A DNA stretch of 64,000 nt from Oceanobacillus salinisoli (lineage in GTDB: Bacteria; Bacillota; Bacilli; Bacillales; Amphibacillaceae): positions 340,504 to 404,503 of the forward strand of contig NZ_WOFB01000001.1 in NCBI RefSeq assembly GCF_009733865.1, in the 5' to 3' direction. The position numbers were made by a program, and so were the translations under genes. The notes beneath the pieces are model-generated. The model saw only the letters and a list, made by a program, of their open reading frames with translations. It did not search any database and had not been told where the DNA came from. Numbering within the stretch: position 1 is the first letter of the stretch; each line of letters opens with the position of its first letter. Shown piece after piece: positions 16,998 to 26,320 of the stretch.

Positions 16998-17864
16998 ATG
17001 ACATATGCAATCATTGCAATTTTAGCCATTCTATTAGGCTTTTATTTTTATAGAGGATATAAAAATACCCATTCCGTAGCGATTAATCATATTAAAATAG
17101 ATAATCCGGACTCCCCAACTAATCATTCTTCTTTCCGTATCCTGCACATTTCTGATTTGCATTTAGAAAATATATCCATCACACCAGAAAGACTTTATCA
17201 AGATTTAAAAAATAAACCTATTGATCTTATTGCCCTTACTGGTGACTTTCTTGATCGAAAACGTACGATTCCAAAACTTGCTCCATATCTAGATGCACTT
17301 AATAAGCTGAACCCTGTCTATGGATCTTATGCTATTTTTGGAAATCATGACTACGTGCTTCGTCATAAGCATTTTAATGAATTAAAAGACTTATTGAATG
17401 ACCGTGGGTTTAAAACGATGCAAAACGAACATGAGCAAATTGTAGTCGATGGGAAAGCATTGAATATTATTGGTATTGATGATGCCAGCACGAACCGCAG
17501 TGATCTGGAAAAATCATATGATGGATTGAAACCAGGCTATAATCTTGTATTGACCCATGATCCAAATCTTGTATTGGATATGCCAAACTATCATTTTGAT
17601 TACTTGCTATCTGGTCATTTTCATGGTGGACAAATTTATTGGCCAAAACCGTATCACCTTGTTAAAATGGGTAAATTAGTTCGAATGAACATGGTGAAAG
17701 GACTGCATTATCATAACGGCCGTCCATTTTATATTAGTGAGGGGCTTGGGCAAACGGCAGTAAATATTCGTATTGGAAGCCGCCCGGAGATAACCTATCA
17801 CGATATACAGCTGGATGCCGCCGAAGAAAAAGAAAATAATATGAATGATTCAATAGCCGGATAA
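16998..17864 (+). CDS. ykoQ: YkoQ-type membrane-anchored metallophosphoesterase
   Basis: A 288-residue protein with an N-terminal membrane anchor (residues 3-18) and a calcineurin-like phosphoesterase domain. The dinuclear metal motifs appear in order: HISDLH (50-55), LTGDFLDR (near 79-86), GNHDY (near 113-117), LTHDPN (near 183-188) and SGHFHGGQ (near 203-210). Related enzymes (YaeI, LpxG-like) hydrolyse phospholipid-type or pyrophosphate substrates at the membrane. AGGAGG lies 7 bp before the ATG. Placed 260 bp after the ykoP-like gene, as in the B. subtilis ykoPQ pair. Confidence 0.82.
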   Translation: MTYAIIAILAILLGFYFYRGYKNTHSVAINHIKIDNPDSPTNHSSFRILHISDLHLENISITPERLYQDLKNKPIDLIALTGDFLDRKRTIPKLAPYLDALNKLNPVYGSYAIFGNHDYVLRHKHFNELKDLLNDRGFKTMQNEHEQIVVDGKALNIIGIDDASTNRSDLEKSYDGLKPGYNLVLTHDPNLVLDMPNYHFDYLLSGHFHGGQIYWPKPYHLVKMGKLVRMNMVKGLHYHNGRPFYISEGLGQTAVNIRIGSRPEITYHDIQLDAAEEKENNMNDSIAG

Positions 17865-17888
17865 ATGACATCCTGCTATTTTTTTTGT

Positions 17889-17950
17889 CCAACTGATGTT
17901 CACGTAACATCAGTTGGAGAAGAAAAAACACTGATTGAAGATTCACGTTC
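17889..17950 (+). repeat. Perfect hairpin joined to a family C fragment
   Basis: CCAACTGATGTT and AACATCAGTTGG form a perfect 12-bp stem (17889-17917). It is followed by ACACTGATTGAAGATTCACG, the family C right end. No T-run follows on the plus strand. Confidence 0.6.
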
Positions 17951-18025
17951 TAACCATATTTTCGTATTCAAACATAGAATTTGGTTAAGATAATGTAGAA
18001 TGAACGTATAAATGGGGTGCTCATA

Positions 18026-18748
18026 TTGAAGCTAAATGTCATGACATATAACATACATCATGGGGTTGGGACAGACAAAAGGTTGGATTTGTCCCGAATC
18101 TCAGAAGTTATTAGAAAAAGCGATGCGGATATTATTGCCCTTAATGAAGTGGATAAGGACTTTTCCAGGCGGAGTGGCTATGAAGATCAAATTACTTTAC
18201 TTGCGGATGAATTGAATATGAATAAGGCTTTTGCCCCATCTGTTTCTATAAAGACGAACGGTTCCTCAGTAAAACAATATGGAAATGCACTTTTGTCCAG
18301 ATATCCAATTATCCGTCAAGAGGTGTTTCATTTTAATTTTGTTGCAGGACTTGTGGAAGGAAGGTCCCTTTTGCATGCAACCGTTGAAGTGAATAATAAG
18401 CCGATAAAAATTTATGTCACCCACTTGAGTATTAATCCTTACTTACATAATCTCCAAACCAATTACATAAAACAAGCCATCCATAACCAGTCTGATCCGT
18501 TCATCCTAATGGGAGATTGGAATATGAGGCCTGGATCAAGAAGTTGGAAAAAAATGCACCATACTTACAAAGATGTTTGGTATCAAGTCCATCATAAAGG
18601 TGGATATACTTATCCATCCCATCGCCCTCGGATAAGGTTGGACTATATATTTGTCAATCGGAGAATGGAGGTTGTGGATGCAGAGGTGATGAACGATATC
18701 CCGCAAGCTTCCGATCATTTACCATTGCGGGCACAGCTTCGTATTTAA
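18026..18748 (+). CDS. Endonuclease/exonuclease/phosphatase (EEP) family hydrolase
   Basis: A 240-residue cytoplasmic EEP-fold enzyme with the expected active-site blocks: TYNIHHG near the N-terminus, ALNEVD (metal-binding Glu), GDWNMRPGS near 160-168, and PQASDHLPL (catalytic Asp-His) near 228-236. It resembles single-domain phosphodiesterases and lipid phosphatases rather than repair nucleases. The TTG start is chosen for GGGGTG at 6-7 bp; an earlier GTG would coincide with that site. Substrate unknown; neighbours favour a phosphoester of lipid or nucleotide type. Confidence 0.8.
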   Translation: MKLNVMTYNIHHGVGTDKRLDLSRISEVIRKSDADIIALNEVDKDFSRRSGYEDQITLLADELNMNKAFAPSVSIKTNGSSVKQYGNALLSRYPIIRQEVFHFNFVAGLVEGRSLLHATVEVNNKPIKIYVTHLSINPYLHNLQTNYIKQAIHNQSDPFILMGDWNMRPGSRSWKKMHHTYKDVWYQVHHKGGYTYPSHRPRIRLDYIFVNRRMEVVDAEVMNDIPQASDHLPLRAQLRI

Positions 18749-18775
18749 AAGTAATTTCTCCCATTTTCTCTAATA

Positions 18776-19040
18776 GAGGATGTTCAAAAAGTCCGGTAAA
18801 ATGACACATCGATGGGGATTTTCGACTAAGTACCGACACGTCCTGTGTCGAACGTCGAAGTCACCACACCACGCTCGGGGCTCGCTACTCAAAGCTTCGC
18901 CGCCTCGAACTTTAAGGCGCACAGGACGTGCTAGTGTCGGCGCCCGCAACAAATGTTTTCGGTGGGACGAGTAACCGCAGTCCCAGGACGATGCGATCTT
19001 AGCCGACCGGTCCTTTTCATCCTCCTTTTTGAACACGCAC
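18776..19040 (+). mobile_element. MITE, copy 1 (265 bp)
   Basis: GC-rich, no convincing ORF. Terminal inverted repeats GAGGATGTTCAAAAAG (left) and GTGCGTGTTCAAAAAG (right, complement) match at 13 of 16 positions. The element is flanked by a 5-bp direct repeat TAATA at 18771-18775 and 19041-19045, interpreted as the target duplication. The same interior recurs inverted at 61559-61861. No transposase of matching ends is in the window. Confidence 0.8.
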
Positions 19041-19102
19041 TAATAATTTATTCCAAGTATTCCATAATAAAAACAAACTCTTGATCGAAAGGATAATTGA
19101 AA

Positions 19103-20572
19103 ATGACATCATCAGGTTCCCAGCAGAAAAAAGTTATCCTGCTTATGATTGATACCTTGATGGATGATTCCATTCAAGCAGCCATCGAAAAAGACCAGGT
19201 TCCCGCTTTGCAATTTTTTATGGAACATGGCAATTATTACCCGAATGTTGTTTGTCCTTTTCCTACGATGTCTGTAAATGTCGACAGCACCTTATTAACA
19301 GGTGTATATTGTGATAAGCATAAAGTTCCGGGGTTAGTTTGGTTTAATCAAAAGGAAAACAGGATTGTTAACTATGGAAGCAGCAGTAAAGAAATGTTTA
19401 AACTTGGAATCAAGCAAATTGTTTTAGATACTTTTTATAATTTAAATCATGAACATTTAAGCAGAAAACATAAAACCATTCACGAGTCATTAAAAGAGAA
19501 AGGTAATCAAACAGCTTCCATCAATGCACTATTATACAGAGGGAGTAATCCTTATAAATTGAAGATTCCATTTGTTTTATCATCGTTATACGGTATGGAT
19601 AAGGAATTGAATACGTATGTTCCTGACGTATTTACGTATGGACTCGTTTCAAAGCGAAATTCAGCTGGAAAGAACGCCATGTCATTAAAGAAATACGGGT
19701 TCAATGATAAATTTTCTGTAAATGAATTGAATCACCTTATTAACCAGAATATGCTGCCACCCTTCACCATTGTGTATTTCCCTGATTTTGATCAGCGTGT
19801 ACATAAAAATGGCAGAACGGATGTAAAAGGTCTTCAAAAAGTAGACAAACAATTACAGCAAATCTTAAATCAATTTAATTCTTGGGAAGAAGCGCTTGAG
19901 GAGCATATTTGGGTTGTTCTGGGGGATAATGGTCAGGCGTACATGGAGAAAGATAAGAAAAAGGCGTTGATTAATTTACCAAAGCTGTTGGAAAATTATC
20001 AAATCGTAAAATTAAAAAGAGGCGTCACAGCCGAGGATGATCTTGTTCTTGGAGTAAATGAGAGAATGACTTTTATTTATACCCTTAAACCAGAAAAAGC
20101 ACCTTTAATGGATATCGTAAACATACTAAAGCAGGATAAACGGATTGACATTATTTCCTTTCAACGTGGAAAAAAAATAACCGTGTTGTCAGGAATACAT
20201 CCTGGTGAACTTCATTTTCATCCAAATGGGAATTTGATGGATGAATATGGACAATCCTGGTTTATAGAGGGAAATTATGAGATTTTAGATATAGAAATAC
20301 AAAATAAAAAGCTTATTTATAAGGATTATCCGGATCCGTTAGCTAGGTTATATGCTGCTTTTCATTCCCATGCTGGGGATTATATCGTAGCAAGTGCAAA
20401 ACCAGGCTATGAATTTAAAGGGGAAGGATCTCCGACACATGTTGGCGGTGCTAGTCACGGTGGCCTGCATAAGCAGGATTCCCTTGTTTCCATTATTATC
20501 TGTGGGACAAATTCCACCCCTAAATACTTGCGTACAGTAGATTTGAAAGAATGGATTGAGTCACTGGTTTAG
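19103..20572 (+). CDS. Alkaline-phosphatase-superfamily phosphodiesterase
   Basis: A 489-residue cytoplasmic protein of the type I phosphodiesterase/nucleotide pyrophosphatase fold. Metal-site motifs are visible: LLMIDTL (Asp, near 14-20), a nucleophile region CPFPTMSVNVDSTLLTG near 52-68, FPDFDQRVH (Asp/His) near 227-235, VVLGDNGQ near 270-277, and HVGGASHGG (His pair) near 451-459. Its substrate is unknown; related Bacillus enzymes act on phosphodiesters or cofactors. The ATG at 19103 has AAGGAT 8-9 bp upstream; a TTG at 19097 is too close. It converges with the lipid kinase gene with no gap. Confidence 0.75.
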   Translation: MTSSGSQQKKVILLMIDTLMDDSIQAAIEKDQVPALQFFMEHGNYYPNVVCPFPTMSVNVDSTLLTGVYCDKHKVPGLVWFNQKENRIVNYGSSSKEMFKLGIKQIVLDTFYNLNHEHLSRKHKTIHESLKEKGNQTASINALLYRGSNPYKLKIPFVLSSLYGMDKELNTYVPDVFTYGLVSKRNSAGKNAMSLKKYGFNDKFSVNELNHLINQNMLPPFTIVYFPDFDQRVHKNGRTDVKGLQKVDKQLQQILNQFNSWEEALEEHIWVVLGDNGQAYMEKDKKKALINLPKLLENYQIVKLKRGVTAEDDLVLGVNERMTFIYTLKPEKAPLMDIVNILKQDKRIDIISFQRGKKITVLSGIHPGELHFHPNGNLMDEYGQSWFIEGNYEILDIEIQNKKLIYKDYPDPLARLYAAFHSHAGDYIVASAKPGYEFKGEGSPTHVGGASHGGLHKQDSLVSIIICGTNSTPKYLRTVDLKEWIESLV

Positions 20573-21466
20573 CTAAAGAACACATAGAGTAGATGGAGAA
20601 ATGATAATTTTCAATGGCGTTTCACCTATCATTTCTCCATCTCCATGTGCTATCATCGGTGAATTGGAAACAATTTCTACTTCTTTTGCTCTTAATATCG
20701 TAACTGCAGGATGGTTGACATGTTTTCCTTTGAAAACAGATGGAAATATTCGTAAAAGCTGCCATCTTGAAATTTCCTTTACCATACAAATATCAAAAAA
20801 CTGATCGTCGTTTTTGGCGTTAGGGCAAATCATCATACCACCTGCATAAAATGGGGAATTTGCAATAGCAATTAACCAGACATTTTGATGTTTAGCATAC
20901 TTTTGATCAATCTTTAACTCGACATTTGTAGGCTTATAGTAAAATAGAACTTTTAGTACATTAATAATATAGGAGACACTCCCCATTCCTGCCAAATTCA
21001 GGAGCTTTTTGTTTTGAGATTGATTGGTTACCTGAGCTACCCGGCCATCAAAGCCAATTCCAACAATCGTTGCAAAGAACTTATCATTAATATTTCCCAC
21101 GTCAATGAACTTTTGCTCTCCTTTTAAGATGCGTTCCAGAGCCTGATCATATTTTAGTGGTATTCCCATGCCACGGCAAAAATCATTTCCTGAACCTGCA
21201 GGAATAATTCCAAATGGAACCTTAGAACCGACTAATTCATTAATAATTTTGTGTACCGTACCATCTCCGCCAATTGCAATAATTGCCTTTGCATTGTTTT
21301 TTTTTATTATATTTTTTACGGATTCTGTTGCATGTTGTGGGCCATTGGTAATACATACATCATAAGCAATGTGTCTTTCCTGAAGGAGTTTTGCAACTCG
21401 ATACCAGATTTTTAAAGCCCGGCCACTGCCTGAATTTTTATTTACAATAAAATAGTACAATTTCAT
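20573..21466 (-). CDS. Diacylglycerol/lipid kinase family protein (YegS/BmrU type)
   Basis: A 297-residue cytosolic, membrane-facing lipid kinase with the nucleotide motif IGGDGTVHK (65-73), PAGSGNDFCRG near 93-103, and the C-terminal metal-site region GDGE near 273-276. The family phosphorylates diacylglycerol or related lipids using ATP. An adjacent GTG (21469) and ATG (21466) both sit close to a weak AGGTG, so the exact start is uncertain. The next gene on the strand is plsC, whose product phosphatidate could also be made by this kinase. Confidence 0.83.
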   Translation of the reverse strand: MKLYYFIVNKNSGSGRALKIWYRVAKLLQERHIAYDVCITNGPQHATESVKNIIKKNNAKAIIAIGGDGTVHKIINELVGSKVPFGIIPAGSGNDFCRGMGIPLKYDQALERILKGEQKFIDVGNINDKFFATIVGIGFDGRVAQVTNQSQNKKLLNLAGMGSVSYIINVLKVLFYYKPTNVELKIDQKYAKHQNVWLIAIANSPFYAGGMMICPNAKNDDQFFDICMVKEISRWQLLRIFPSVFKGKHVNHPAVTILRAKEVEIVSNSPMIAHGDGEMIGETPLKIIISPSTLCVL

Positions 21467-21691
21467 CACCTATTTAAATCGATTTCTAACAACTATTTCC
21501 TTTGTTTCGTATAAATATACGATGTTGTTAAACTATTTTTTAGGTACAAATATTTAAAGGTGTTGCGGCATAACTATAAATTCCATACTTTTCATCCACT
21601 TGAATTGCCATCGAGATTGACAAGGAAGTAATAGAATTTAAGTATATTCGTGAAAAGAACCATCTTTCAGAAACAGTCTTCCATATATCCA

Positions 21692-22273
21692 TCAAGCCTC
21701 TAGATTTGTTCCAAGTTCCCTGATACGACTCATGATTTGGGAGGAAAGGGTAGAGTAATCGGAGGTATTTAAATGACTTACATTAATTTCCGGTCCGATG
21801 ATAATTTTAACTGGTGTTCGATATCCTTTTTTCATTTCAACGATAGCAACAGGTAGGATAGGAACATTGGACTTGCATGCGAAAAAAGCAACTCCATTTT
21901 TTGGTTTAATAATTTCTCCATTTCTACATCTTCTTCCTTCAGGGAAAATTCCCAGTACTTCTCCCTGATTAATCACTTTCAGAGCCCTGCGAACCGGACG
22001 TATAACTATTCCTTTTTGACGGTCAACCGGAATAGCATGAACGGCAGAAAAGAATAATTGACCCAGTTTATTGCGGAACAATTCCACTTTGGCCATAAAA
22101 TGTATTTTTCTTTTCAAAATACAGGAAAGGAGTAGGGGGTCATAACCGCTAATATGATTTGCTGCGATAATAAACGTTTTATGATTTGGAATATGCTCTT
22201 TTCCTATTATTTCCACTTTGAATTTCGCATGAATGACTAGTTTTACAATTGGTTTTAATGACGTATATAACAT
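21692..22273 (-). CDS. plsC: 1-acyl-sn-glycerol-3-phosphate acyltransferase
   Basis: A 193-residue membrane-associated acyltransferase with the catalytic block NHISGYD (39-45, NHx4D) and the substrate-binding FPEGRR (110-115). It transfers an acyl chain to lysophosphatidate to form phosphatidate, the phospholipid precursor. GAAAGG lies 6 bp before the ATG. It lies upstream of the lipid kinase on the same strand, with a 225-bp gap that could hold a separate promoter. It is shorter than some PlsC proteins but has both core motifs. Confidence 0.88.
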   Translation of the reverse strand: MLYTSLKPIVKLVIHAKFKVEIIGKEHIPNHKTFIIAANHISGYDPLLLSCILKRKIHFMAKVELFRNKLGQLFFSAVHAIPVDRQKGIVIRPVRRALKVINQGEVLGIFPEGRRCRNGEIIKPKNGVAFFACKSNVPILPVAIVEMKKGYRTPVKIIIGPEINVSHLNTSDYSTLSSQIMSRIRELGTNLEA

Positions 22274-22428
22274 GGTTTACCTTTCTCACCCTCGATTGTT
22301 AATACTAAATAGTATATTTTATGTAGTAAAATTACAAAATGTAAAGAAAATGTAATCTCATTGGTATATTATGAACCATTTTGTAAATTTTAATTACTAA
22401 GTATACTAAAAGGAGGAATTTTTTACAT

Positions 22429-22575
22429 ATGATTCCATTTTTTAAGGGTATTGTGAGCAGCATTGATCAATTGATCGAGGCGTTAGTTGAATTTGATTAT
22501 GAGGAGTCTTTAAAAGAAACAGAAAAGGAAGATTCCACTTCTCACAACGAAGAACACCCATTTATCCATGATTAA
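22429..22575 (+). CDS. Small acidic protein (48 residues)
   Basis: A short ORF with an excellent AAGGAGGA 9-10 bp before the ATG. The N-terminus is amphipathic (IPFFKGIVSSIDQLIEALVEF) only over part of its length, and the C-terminus is acidic, ending EEHPFIHD. No family recognised. It stands alone, 110 bp before the alcohol dehydrogenase gene. The ribosome site is the main evidence that it is real. Confidence 0.5.
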   Translation: MIPFFKGIVSSIDQLIEALVEFDYEESLKETEKEDSTSHNEEHPFIHD

Positions 22576-22684
22576 ATATGAAGGCGTTTTCTCTTTCTGT
22601 ATCTTTACAAATAAAAACTGAATAAATAGAAGCATAGTTGGATAGGATGGTTTCTAAATAATATAAAGGGATAGGTGTTATAGA

Positions 22685-23908
22685 TTGAAAGAATTGAAAT
22701 TCGATTACAAGTTGCAACGCTATGTTTTTAGTAAAGCGGCAGGAAGATTTATGCCTTCACAATACTGGAATTCAAAGCTGTCTTGCCTAAGGTTCAGAGA
22801 AGGGCCTGAACCGGAACTCCCAAATGAAGACTGGGTCAAGGTAAAAGTTAAGTATGGAGGTATTTGTGGAAGTGACTTAAATCTAATATTTCTTCATGAT
22901 AGTCCAGCCATTTCAACTTATGCTTCCTTTCCTTTTACGATCGGTCACGAAATTGTGGGGGGAATTTCGCAAACAGGCCCAGAGGTGAAAGGGCTAATCA
23001 CTGGGGATCGTGTCGTCATTGATCCGATCCTTTCTTGTGAACCTAGAGGATTTTCCAAGCTGTGTCCTGCATGTCGGGAAGGAAACTTCAGCTTGTGTCT
23101 GCATAAAGCAGAAGGAACCATTTCACCCGGGTTATTAATCGGATCATGCCGTGATACTGGCGGTGGGTGGAGTTCCTATGTAGTTGCCCATAAAAGCCAA
23201 GTATTTAAGCTTCCAAGTGAAGTGGAGGATTTAAACGGCGCTATGGTTGAACCATTTAGTTGTGCGTTGCATAGTGTGTTGCAAAATCCACCTTCAAAAG
23301 GTGATACGGTATTAGTAATTGGTGGTGGGGTTATTGGAATTTGTGTCATTGCAGCTATACGTGCACTAGGGATTGATTGTAAAATTGCTGCTTTAGTAAA
23401 GCATGAAATTCAAGGTCGATTTGCATCTGATTTTGGTGCGGATGAGGTGATTTATTTGCGAAAATCGGCGTATACACAGGAGTTAGCCGAGTCCCTGGGA
23501 GGAAAAGTATTAAAGCCAATATTTGGTCCGGAAGTGATACAAGGCGGGGCAGATATTGTCTATGAATGTGTAGGGAGAAAACAGAGTATTAATGATGGAA
23601 TCCGTTTTTCCCGCACTGGAGGGAAGGTCGTACTGGTAGGGCTTGCTGGCATTATAGACGGCATTGACTGGTCGATGGTGTGGCTTAATGAATTAGACAT
23701 CAAGGGGAGTTTTGCTTACAGTACAGAGAATTATCAGGGCAAAAGGATGAGAACGTTTGAGATTGCTATAGAATTAATGCGGCACGGAAAGGTGAATCTA
23801 TCCCCTTTGATTACGCATCAATACGCACTTAAGGATTTCAAAAGGGCATTACAAACTGCGGCAAATAAGGGATCGCGAGCAGCAATGAAAGTAGTTTTTC
23901 AGCCATAA
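22685..23908 (+). CDS. Zinc-dependent medium-chain alcohol/polyol dehydrogenase
   Basis: A 407-residue MDR-family enzyme. The catalytic zinc site is seen in GGICGSD (Cys) and IGHEIVG (His-Glu), a structural-zinc-like Cys cluster in SCEPRGFSKLCPACREG-type sequence near 117-133, and the Rossmann glycines VIGGGVIG near 214-221. The family oxidises alcohols or sugars with NAD(P). The protein is longer than usual (about 350), mainly from an extended N-terminus. It lies 36 bp before the class II aldolase gene and is probably cotranscribed, suggesting a two-step sugar-alcohol or aldehyde pathway. The TTG start is set by AGGTG at 7 bp. Confidence 0.82.
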   Translation: MKELKFDYKLQRYVFSKAAGRFMPSQYWNSKLSCLRFREGPEPELPNEDWVKVKVKYGGICGSDLNLIFLHDSPAISTYASFPFTIGHEIVGGISQTGPEVKGLITGDRVVIDPILSCEPRGFSKLCPACREGNFSLCLHKAEGTISPGLLIGSCRDTGGGWSSYVVAHKSQVFKLPSEVEDLNGAMVEPFSCALHSVLQNPPSKGDTVLVIGGGVIGICVIAAIRALGIDCKIAALVKHEIQGRFASDFGADEVIYLRKSAYTQELAESLGGKVLKPIFGPEVIQGGADIVYECVGRKQSINDGIRFSRTGGKVVLVGLAGIIDGIDWSMVWLNELDIKGSFAYSTENYQGKRMRTFEIAIELMRHGKVNLSPLITHQYALKDFKRALQTAANKGSRAAMKVVFQP

Positions 23909-23944
23909 TTTAGTGAACGCTTACAAGCATAGGAGGAATGAAAA

Positions 23945-25048
23945 TTGCATCAGTTTACAGTAACAGGAGACGTAAAAACAACCTTTCTATCATGGTTTAT
24001 CGAAGGGTTAAAGGAAAAGTTCTCAAAGGAGGGATACGAATATTGCAAGGAGCCGGTTGACAATATTAGAGTGGTATTTAATATTCTTGATCAGGAAAAA
24101 CCACGTCCATTTCGTCGAAAAGCTCAAGCTACCTTTGTTGTATCGATTATAGAAAGAAATTTGGAAAAGAGCGAGAAGAAGCCTGGCAATACGTTTGAAT
24201 CCGCTTATCCTTATTTAGTAAGATCCTTGTCCAATCACTTAATTTACGTATTACATAATCAGGATCAGACCTATATTTACTTTGTAACACCGGAACAAGG
24301 CTTTTATAAGTTGGAGTATGAAGAAGGAGAAACGGATTCTTTCTTCCAAAAAGTTTTTGATAGATTAGAGCCAGTAGCTTCTTCCCAGTTAATTATCAAT
24401 AATGAATTTCATGATGATTTACCTGAAGAATTGTGGAGTGGGAATAACTTAACTGAAAAAATGTACTTATCCGGAAAGAGACTTGATGAAATGAATTTAC
24501 TTCCTGCACCATTTCCATTGGAAAATTATTTGACTTCGCGTGATATGCGGCAACTGAAGAAATTATATGGAATTGGTGGTTTAAGTTATGGAAACTTAAG
24601 CAGCAGAGAAGATGAAAAAAACTTCTGGATGAGTGCAAGTGGTGTCAACAAAGCTAACATGCGGAAAATAGGACAAGATCTCCTCTATATAACTGGATTT
24701 AATGAAGGGAGTAATGCGATGAAGATTAGTGTCCCTCCAGAAATAACACCTAAAAGAGCTTCTGTGGATGCCATCGAACATTGGATGATTTATAAGGAAC
24801 ATCCTGATGTAGGGGCGATTGTTCACATTCATGCATGGATGGACGGAATTAAGGCAACGGAGATTAATTATCCTTGTGGAACTATTCAGTTAGCTGAGAC
24901 GGTATCAAATTTAGTTCGCCATTCACCAAATCCTTCAAGAGCAGTCATTGGACTGAAAAATCATGGTCTAACGATTACAGGTCATGATTTGGATGATATT
25001 TTTGAACGAATAGAAGGAAAAGTCATACCGCAAGTTCCGATGTCTTAA
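23945..25048 (+). CDS. Class II aldolase/adducin domain protein with extra N-terminal domain
   Basis: A 367-residue protein. Residues 1 to about 180 form a domain I do not recognise; residues about 190-350 are class II aldolase-like, with GLSYGNLSSRE, WMSASGVNKANM, the zinc motif HIHAWMDG (near 298-305) and IGLKNHGLTITG (near 335-346). Class II aldolases cleave sugar phosphates or epimerise pentulose phosphates using zinc. AGGAGG lies 7-8 bp before the TTG. Coupling with the upstream dehydrogenase suggests they share a substrate. A strong terminator follows. Confidence 0.75.
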   Translation: MHQFTVTGDVKTTFLSWFIEGLKEKFSKEGYEYCKEPVDNIRVVFNILDQEKPRPFRRKAQATFVVSIIERNLEKSEKKPGNTFESAYPYLVRSLSNHLIYVLHNQDQTYIYFVTPEQGFYKLEYEEGETDSFFQKVFDRLEPVASSQLIINNEFHDDLPEELWSGNNLTEKMYLSGKRLDEMNLLPAPFPLENYLTSRDMRQLKKLYGIGGLSYGNLSSREDEKNFWMSASGVNKANMRKIGQDLLYITGFNEGSNAMKISVPPEITPKRASVDAIEHWMIYKEHPDVGAIVHIHAWMDGIKATEINYPCGTIQLAETVSNLVRHSPNPSRAVIGLKNHGLTITGHDLDDIFERIEGKVIPQVPMS

Positions 25049-25082
25049 AGAATGAATGTAAGAGGGCTTTGCGGGAATATAG

Positions 25083-25130
25083 GCAGTTTATCTCCTATCT
25101 AAAAAGGAAGATAGGAGGTAAACTGCTTAT
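25083..25130 (+). terminator. Intrinsic terminator
   Basis: GCAGTTTATCTCCTATCT and AGATAGGAGGTAAACTGC form an 18-bp stem with one irregular pair and an 8-nt loop, followed by TTATAAAAA. Confidence 0.75.
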
Positions 25131-25171
25131 AAAAATTGGGTAGACACATAAATTGATTTGAGGTTGGTAAA

Positions 25172-26278
25172 ATGAAAATAGCCATGGTAACCGAAACTTT
25201 TTTACCATCTGTAGACGGTGTAGTTACGCGAATAACCTCTACAGTTAAATGGCTTAGGGATCAAGGTCATGAACTGTTGATTATTGCACCCGACGAGGGA
25301 GTAACAGAATTTGAGGGAATACAGGTAAAAGGGATTCCATCACATTCCCTTTTTTTTTATAAAACGAGAAGGGTAGCGTTGCCTAGCAGGGAAGTCGGAC
25401 GAATGCTTCATGAATTTCAACCGGATATTGTACATGTTGTGAACCCGGCACTCCTTGGAATGTCGGGTATTTACTATGGCAGGAAGTGGCCACTTGTTGC
25501 GTCCTGGCATACGAATATTCCACAATATGCAGATTACTATAAAGTTCCATATTTAAAGCCTGTTTTGTGGAGTATTCTAAAAACCCTTCATAATCAAGCA
25601 GATTTAAACTTATGTACATCCAAACCTGTTCAGAACGAATTAATAAACCGGAAATTTAAAAATGTACATGTTTGGAAACGGGGGGTTGATGTACATAAGT
25701 TTGGGATGCAGTATAAGGATCAGGCTGTACGCCATTATCTTTCCGGTGGAGAGACGGATAAGACGCTTTTATTATATGTTGGGAGATTGGCCGTTGAGAA
25801 GGAGATTGAAAAAATTCGTGATATTTTAGACCGCTCCGAACGCTTCCGTTTAGCAATTGTAGGGGACGGTCCACACCGTGAAAACCTTGAATCTTATTTT
25901 CGGGGCACAGCAACTGTCTTTACTGGATTTTTGCATGGAGAGGATCTTGCAAAGGCATATGCTTCTTCCGATGTCTTTGTTTTCCCCTCTACAACGGAGA
26001 CGTTAGGTCTTGTTATTCTGGAGGCTATGGCTTCAGGATTGCCTATCATTGCTGCAAATAGTGGTCCAACTGCTGCCCAGGTTTCTGACGGTGAAAATGG
26101 ATTGCTGTATAATTCAAAACGGAAGGATGACTTAGTTCGTACGGCAGTGAAAATACAAGATAAAAATTTGCGAAATTACATGGCAAATCATGCATATAAA
26201 ACGGCACAGTCCTTTAGTTGGTCTGCACCAAGCAAACAGCTTTTGGATTATTATCAAGACCTGTTAAGAACAGATTAA
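25172..26278 (+). CDS. Family 4 glycosyltransferase
   Basis: A 368-residue GT-B enzyme. The N-terminal acceptor domain begins IAMVTETFLPSVDGVVTRI, typical of the SQD2/MgdA/PimB-like group; the donor domain has LLYVGRLAVEKEIE near 197-210 and the EX7E motif TETLGLVILEAMASGLP near 283-299. Such enzymes glycosylate diacylglycerol or phosphatidylinositol-like lipids, or cell-wall glycans. With the MGDG-synthase-like enzyme, PlsC and the lipid kinase nearby, a glycolipid role is likely but inferred. Confidence 0.83.
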   Translation: MKIAMVTETFLPSVDGVVTRITSTVKWLRDQGHELLIIAPDEGVTEFEGIQVKGIPSHSLFFYKTRRVALPSREVGRMLHEFQPDIVHVVNPALLGMSGIYYGRKWPLVASWHTNIPQYADYYKVPYLKPVLWSILKTLHNQADLNLCTSKPVQNELINRKFKNVHVWKRGVDVHKFGMQYKDQAVRHYLSGGETDKTLLLYVGRLAVEKEIEKIRDILDRSERFRLAIVGDGPHRENLESYFRGTATVFTGFLHGEDLAKAYASSDVFVFPSTTETLGLVILEAMASGLPIIAANSGPTAAQVSDGENGLLYNSKRKDDLVRTAVKIQDKNLRNYMANHAYKTAQSFSWSAPSKQLLDYYQDLLRTD

Positions 26279-26290
26279 TGGCCCTTTTGA

Positions 26291-26320
26291 TTCGACAAAA
26301 TTCGGGAAGTGACAGGCACC
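26291..26320 (+). repeat. Family A repeat, copy 4
   Basis: TTCGACAAAATTCGGGAAG plus TGACAGGCACC, ending flush with the stop codon of the minus-strand lipase gene. Confidence 0.85.

Noticed and set aside
16771..17010. 79-residue ORF antisense to the ykoQ leader
   Set aside because: It overlaps the ykoQ promoter and ribosome site, has no ribosome site of its own, and resembles no family.
18770..19036. ORFs of 64 and 88 residues within the first MITE
   Set aside because: Both read across a non-coding GC-rich element, have no ribosome site, and are not preserved in the second copy.
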